A stretch of 64,000 bases of DNA from Flammeovirgaceae bacterium BBD 1991-12 (GTDB lineage Bacteria > Bacteroidota > Bacteroidia > Cytophagales > Cyclobacteriaceae). Made by a program: the position numbers and the translations under genes. This document shows positions 61,301-64,000 of this stretch, one piece after another. Where the stretch lies: contig LYSV01000002.1 in the NCBI GenBank assembly GCA_001657315.1, positions 1 through 64,000 on the forward strand, read 5' to 3'. Positions within the stretch are counted from its first letter, which is position 1. Each line of letters begins with the position of its first letter. The notes beneath the pieces are model-generated. The model saw only the letters and a program-made list of their open reading frames with translations. It had not been told where the DNA came from and searched no databases.

Positions 61301-61822
61301 TATCCTCTCAGGGGAAGGTCCTGCTCTTCTTCACAGATCCCCGGTCTTAAGGAAAAATTCCCAACCTACAAAGCCTTTGCCAGCGCCTCGCTGGAGGAAG
61401 TCTATGGTATGGGTGAGCTGAATAGCGCTTTACACTATCAGGCCCATACCTTCGCTTCAAGCTATTTTCAAAACAATGGAGACGGTACTTTTACCATCAT
61501 TCCTCTCCCAAACCCGGCACAGACCTCATCGATAAATGGCATTCAGGTCCTCGATGTGGATGAAGACGGTCATAAGGACCTTATGGTAGCAGGCAATCTG
61601 TATAGCTCAGAGGCTGAGACCGTTCGAAACGATGCCGGATACGGTATGTTTTTGAAGGGAGATGGTAAAGGAAATTTCCGATCCGTTCCCTACGTCCGTT
61701 CAGGCCTTTTTATTGATGGTGATGTCAAGGATCTGAAACGGATACAAACCTCAACGGGTCCGGTGCTGCTGGCTGGAAAGAATAACGATCACCTTCAGGC
61801 TGTTCGAATATTACGAAATTAA
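58400..61822 (+). CDS. FG-GAP/VCBS repeat lipoprotein with central UnbV (ASPIC) domain
   Basis: Protein of about 1140 residues. The frame starts with TTG at 58400, which leaves room for a signal ending ALWLLGC; the ATG at 58478 would be too short, so the start is uncertain. Fourteen calcium-loop repeats of the D-x-D-x-D-G type are visible. Seven lie before residue 530 (for example ADFNNDGLPDLYF, FDYDRDGDLDMYL, ADLDNDGDLDLVV), then an ASPIC/UnbV domain (about 540-623, NYLKIKFIGPSSNRDGLGTK to DSIWVVWTDEKVQVIRDV), then seven more (GDVNNDLLEDFFV to LDVDEDGHKDLMV). This suggests two seven-bladed propellers around UnbV. Such proteins often follow SusC/D in marine Bacteroidota and may bind glycan at the surface, but the function is not known. 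Confidence 0.88.
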   Translation: MSALQNNCCPTGNSKNSGYLVLIFLCMWIGAALWLLGCRKTELAHTETSKEPIPLFRIRNSTHTGVTFTNEIKEDSKRNIIRYQGYYDGGGVVAADFNNDGLPDLYFTANSSPNKLYLNRGNLQFEDVTKKAGLQKQGFGWYTGATVVDINGDDWLDLYVCKSGLFKPENRRNQLFLNNGDLTFTEVASDYGLDHAGYSTHAAFFDYDRDGDLDMYLANYGPGDLTVDNELAFKLRKESDPYNGDKLFENLDGRFADVTARAGIRDHRFGFAHSVGIGDLNRDGWEDIFVGNDFSEYDYLYLNEGNKTFLESSKISFKHISNYSMGSDVGDFNNDGLLDIIVLDMVAEDHRRQKENMGGMQRQAFEQFVKLGFHYQYMSNMLHINNGNETFSDLAHLAGISNTDWSWAPLLADFDNDGWKDLYITNGLKRDARNEDARLLFVEMLKTAEAEGRKSLTEQEWARALNAMPSEKLINYMYRNNGDLTFEKVSTEWGLGYASFSNGAAHADLDNDGDLDLVVNNINEPAYIFENLSVQFETGNYLKIKFIGPSSNRDGLGTKIWIYSGADQQFQQYYFTRGYRSAMAGPMHFGLGSNAKADSIWVVWTDEKVQVIRDVQANQTLEVNYGDAKQPSAGPYGGSVVMQDAGAYFRTVTKELNLNHKTPENDYDDYLREELLPHKMSTLGPFISVGDVNNDLLEDFFVGGAKGYSGSIFFQRSNGTFFKSKQRDLEDDARFEDMGSALFDADGDNDLDLYVVSGGNELGVGSEEYQDRLYINDGKGHFSRASHQLPKLQESGSVVIPEDFDGDGDPDLFVGGRMVPGRYPWPATSYILENTNGTFADITSHIAPDLKELGMVTAAVWTDYDRDEDKDLVVTGEWMSIRVFENQQGRFVDQTDMCGLSQSSGWWFSLMAHDLDDDGDEDLVAGNVGLNYKYQASADEPFHVFSTDFDGNGSNDIVLAWLDQGEVYPLRGRSCSSSQIPGLKEKFPTYKAFASASLEEVYGMGELNSALHYQAHTFASSYFQNNGDGTFTIIPLPNPAQTSSINGIQVLDVDEDGHKDLMVAGNLYSSEAETVRNDAGYGMFLKGDGKGNFRSVPYVRSGLFIDGDVKDLKRIQTSTGPVLLAGKNNDHLQAVRILRN

Positions 61823-61844
61823 AAGTTGGCTCATTGTCCCTGGG

Positions 61845-61954
61845 AACTCACCCCTCTCGCTCAAACAAAGTTTGAGCATTTCCCTCTCTAAGCTTAGAGA
61901 GGGACCGATCCTGTTCCGAATGCTACAGCATTCGGAACAGGATCAGGGTGAGTT
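61845..61954. repeat. Cloverleaf palindromic element with three hairpins
   Basis: Closing stem AACTCACCC (61845-61853) with GGGTGAGTT (61946-61954). Inside: hairpin 1 GCTCAAAC-aaa-GTTTGAGC (61859-61877), hairpin 2 TCCCTCTCTAAG/CTTAGAGAGGGA (61881-61904), hairpin 3 with perfect 17-bp arms (61907-61923 and 61928-61944, tip GAATGC-taca-GCATTC). All stems are perfect and only 1-5 nt separate them. It sits 22 bp after the FG-GAP stop. It could end transcription, but the form is that of a dispersed palindromic element. The remaining 103 bp to the next gene show nothing clear. Confidence 0.8.
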
Positions 61955-62057
61955 GAAACGACCCCGGTAACCATTTTATGATTCAGCGAAACATAGTTCC
62001 CCCTCAAGTGGGCAGGTTCATTCTAATTTTAGATCACCCTTTGTCAAACCATTATTT

Positions 62058-64000
62058 ATGATCTACAGGATTGTATTTCCCGCACTCTGGTTCCTGATAG
62101 GATTTTTATCCTTTGTTAAAGGTCAGCACACCAATGAATTTCTACACAGTGTTTACGATTCATTACATCATTCCAAACGCCAGGCTGATTTCAAGGCCAT
62201 CCGCCCTATGCCGGCAGGTGTGGTATACATTCAGCGCCCGGGCGAAGGTGAAGAGGAAATACGTGAGCACTTCCGCCTCATGAAGTCACTGGGCTTCAAC
62301 AGCCTCAAGCAGATCATGACCGTGCCCGGATGGACATTGGAAGACGTGCAGCTCATTGCCCTGGAGGAGGGGATCATCCCCTGGTGGTATGGAGAAGGGG
62401 GCTGGGAGCCCATCACTGACCAGTTGTTGGATAAGCTGGGTATACCTGCGCAGGCGTCCATCGCGAAGATCAGACAGCACCCCAAAATGCGTGCGTATCA
62501 GATGCAGGTACTTCGGGAAAGGGTTCTTAAATTCAAGGCCTACCGGGCAAAGCACGGCACTATTTTAAGGACTCACAGCCGGGCCTATGACCCTGCCATA
62601 GGTGGAAGAGGGATTGAGCTTAGCGAAAAGGGGGACGGGCTGTTTACACAATGGGCCCGTGATCACTACAAAACGATCGATAAGCTCAACTTTTCGTGGA
62701 ATATGCATCATCACGGCATGGGAACTCCGTTCACTTCATGGGAAGATTTTAGTGACAACTGGAATGCAAAGGTGAGCCATCGTGAATACCGTCATAGGAT
62801 GGATATTTTCCGGTTCAAGGCTATCCATGGTTATTCGAATGTAAAGCGCTATGCCGAGGGGCTTGATGCATTTGATGCCCATATCCCCTACCGTGGTGGC
62901 GGTGAGCTTGGCCTGTTCTTACCTGCAGCCTATATGGGTGTGAATATGGAAGGTATAGCTGAAGTGGTAAAGGATTACGGCTCCTTTTATCCCTCCACAC
63001 ACCTGAGCTGGCATTTTGACCAAACGGACAATGAAGTGGTACGACCATTTTATATGCAGGCTTCTCTGATGAATGACTACTTCAAGGGCGGCTGGACAGG
63101 GGGCTGGGAGTCTACCGGCGGTCCTCAGCAGTTTGACGGGGAAAAGACCAGCAGCAACCTGAATGCCTACTATGTGGACGGAGGCACGATCCTGCAATTG
63201 TACATGAGTCAGATGGCTGCAGGGTTCAAAGGGTTCGGCATCTGGTGCTGGAGTGTGCGGAGCTCAGGAAAAGAGGGTGGTGAATATGCCCTGCTGGACA
63301 GGAACAATCAACCCACAGACCGTGCAGTACGGTTGGGCAGGATGGCCAAAGCCATGCAAAAATACAGGGATGAAATATGGGAAGCACACAAAGAGCCCCT
63401 GGTGGGGGTTTATGTGGACTGGAATAATGATGCGGCCTGGGGGGCAATGTCCGTGCGTGGAAGGGATAGCTTCAGGATGTTCCCGGTAGAAGCGCGGATT
63501 GGTGCGAGTCGGGCACTTATGAATGCCAATGTGCCCTTTGAGTACGTGACGGCCGATGATCTGAAAAATGGCCTGGCTGCCCGGTACAGCGTGATCTACC
63601 TGCCTGCCGTTGTTTCGCTGGACACGGATGTATTCGAGATCCTTGAAAATTACGTGCAGGACGGAGGCCGGCTGGTCATGGACCTGCCAGGCGGGAAGTT
63701 TGATCAGTACACGGCTTTGTTGCCAACAGGCAAGGGATCTCAATTCTCCCGAGTATTTGGGGTGACGCTGGACAATTATCAGTTTTCGGGATCCAACAAA
63801 ACTCTACGCGTGGAGGGTAGGGACTGGACAGGCTTTGTGGTAGACATGACACCCTACAAGGCTCAGGTCAAAACGAACTATAGTACCGGAAAGCCTGCCG
63901 TCACAGAAAACAATTACGGCAAAGGTACGGCAGTACTGCTTGGGCTCGACCTTTCCCATCAGTGTTTGAAACCTGGTAACGTTTGGGCGGAGCAACGGCT
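62058..64000 (+). CDS. GH42-like beta-galactosidase, 3' end cut by window
   Basis: I translated the frame from the ATG at 62058; it is open to the window edge (647 complete codons). Signal peptide MIYRIVFPALWFLIGFLSFVKGQ. The barrel starts VVYIQRPGEGEEEIREHFRLMKSLGFNSLKQIM, with RTHSRAYDPAIGGRG, LFTQWARDHYKTIDKLNFSWN and a late GGWESTGGPQQFDG, whose Glu fits the nucleophile, then FGIWCWSVRSSGKEGGEY. From about residue 460 a trimerisation-type domain is seen (LVGVYVDWNNDAAW, VPFEYVTADDLKNG, YLPAVVSLDTDVFEIL, GGRLVMDLPGG). This matches GH42 beta-galactosidases in order, though the sequence is divergent. It supports beta-galactose in the substrate of the second unit. Confidence 0.82.
   Translation, partial: MIYRIVFPALWFLIGFLSFVKGQHTNEFLHSVYDSLHHSKRQADFKAIRPMPAGVVYIQRPGEGEEEIREHFRLMKSLGFNSLKQIMTVPGWTLEDVQLIALEEGIIPWWYGEGGWEPITDQLLDKLGIPAQASIAKIRQHPKMRAYQMQVLRERVLKFKAYRAKHGTILRTHSRAYDPAIGGRGIELSEKGDGLFTQWARDHYKTIDKLNFSWNMHHHGMGTPFTSWEDFSDNWNAKVSHREYRHRMDIFRFKAIHGYSNVKRYAEGLDAFDAHIPYRGGGELGLFLPAAYMGVNMEGIAEVVKDYGSFYPSTHLSWHFDQTDNEVVRPFYMQASLMNDYFKGGWTGGWESTGGPQQFDGEKTSSNLNAYYVDGGTILQLYMSQMAAGFKGFGIWCWSVRSSGKEGGEYALLDRNNQPTDRAVRLGRMAKAMQKYRDEIWEAHKEPLVGVYVDWNNDAAWGAMSVRGRDSFRMFPVEARIGASRALMNANVPFEYVTADDLKNGLAARYSVIYLPAVVSLDTDVFEILENYVQDGGRLVMDLPGGKFDQYTALLPTGKGSQFSRVFGVTLDNYQFSGSNKTLRVEGRDWTGFVVDMTPYKAQVKTNYSTGKPAVTENNYGKGTAVLLGLDLSHQCLKPGNVWAEQR

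Noticed and set aside
1-64000. CRISPR arrays, tRNA, rRNA, phage or IS transposase genes
   Set aside because: No regularly spaced direct repeats, no tRNA-like cloverleaf with anticodon, and no transposase or integrase frame was seen. The cloverleaf at 61845 has no tRNA features.

Overview
The window looks like chromosomal DNA of a marine-type Bacteroidota, most probably of the order Cytophagales. The reasons are two SusC/SusD pairs, a FecI/FecR sigma/anti-sigma pair feeding a SusC with an N-terminal STN domain, many lipoprotein signal peptides, a type IX secretion (T9SS) tail, AT-rich leaders without strong Shine-Dalgarno sites, and a moderate G+C content. The taxonomy is inference from gene content; no rRNA, tRNA or housekeeping gene is present. 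Almost the whole window is one very large polysaccharide utilization locus (PUL), or two adjoining ones. It carries 11 sulfatases of the formylglycine (S1) type.

Layout. Positions 1-12883 hold a minus-strand array: a sulfatase, a GH36 alpha-galactosidase, then a tightly packed run of three sulfatases, a beta-propeller glycosidase (GH43/GH117-like), another sulfatase and a GH30 enzyme cut by the window edge. A 500-bp divergent gap (12884-13383) separates this from the plus-strand block. That block starts with FecI sigma, FecR anti-sigma, STN-SusC and SusD (13384-20278). It continues with a near-contiguous plus-strand run (20874-47658): GH88 unsaturated uronyl hydrolase, heparinase II/III-type lyase, Tat-exported phosphotriesterase-like enzyme, three sulfatases, a second propeller glycosidase, a calcineurin-type phosphoesterase, a PhoD-like enzyme, a sulfatase, a sulfatase fused to an aldose 1-epimerase, a Tat-exported class V PLP enzyme, a CE15-like esterase, a 3-keto-disaccharide hydrolase (DUF1080), a T9SS-secreted glycosidase, a sulfatase, a second CE15-like esterase and a second PhoD-like enzyme. 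A small minus-strand regulator/membrane-protein operon with a 42-bp palindromic operator (47790-48770) interrupts the locus. A second unit then follows (49103-64000): GH50/GH42-like glycosidase, a second toroid-type lyase, SusC/SusD without STN, a 14-repeat FG-GAP/UnbV lipoprotein and a GH42-like beta-galactosidase cut by the right edge.

How it may work. Binding of an outer-membrane ligand by STN-SusC would signal through FecR to FecI. Lyases and T9SS or lipoprotein glycosidases would cut a sulfated, uronic-acid-containing and galactose-containing polymer. SusC/D would import the pieces, and periplasmic sulfatases, GH88, CE15, GH36, GH42 and the propeller glycosidases would finish them. The substrate is not fixed by the sequence. 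Uronyl lyase plus GH88 plus CE15 indicate uronic acids (possibly esterified). GH36, GH42 and GH50-like enzymes indicate galactose. The S1_7-, S1_8- and S1_4-like sulfatases indicate several sulfate positions.

Non-coding highlights: a family of short palindromic repeats sits just upstream of plus-strand PUL genes, and a second palindrome is translated in frame inside the leaders of both lyases. A perfect three-hairpin cloverleaf with a closing stem lies after the FG-GAP gene. Hairpins also stand in the leaders of both susC genes.
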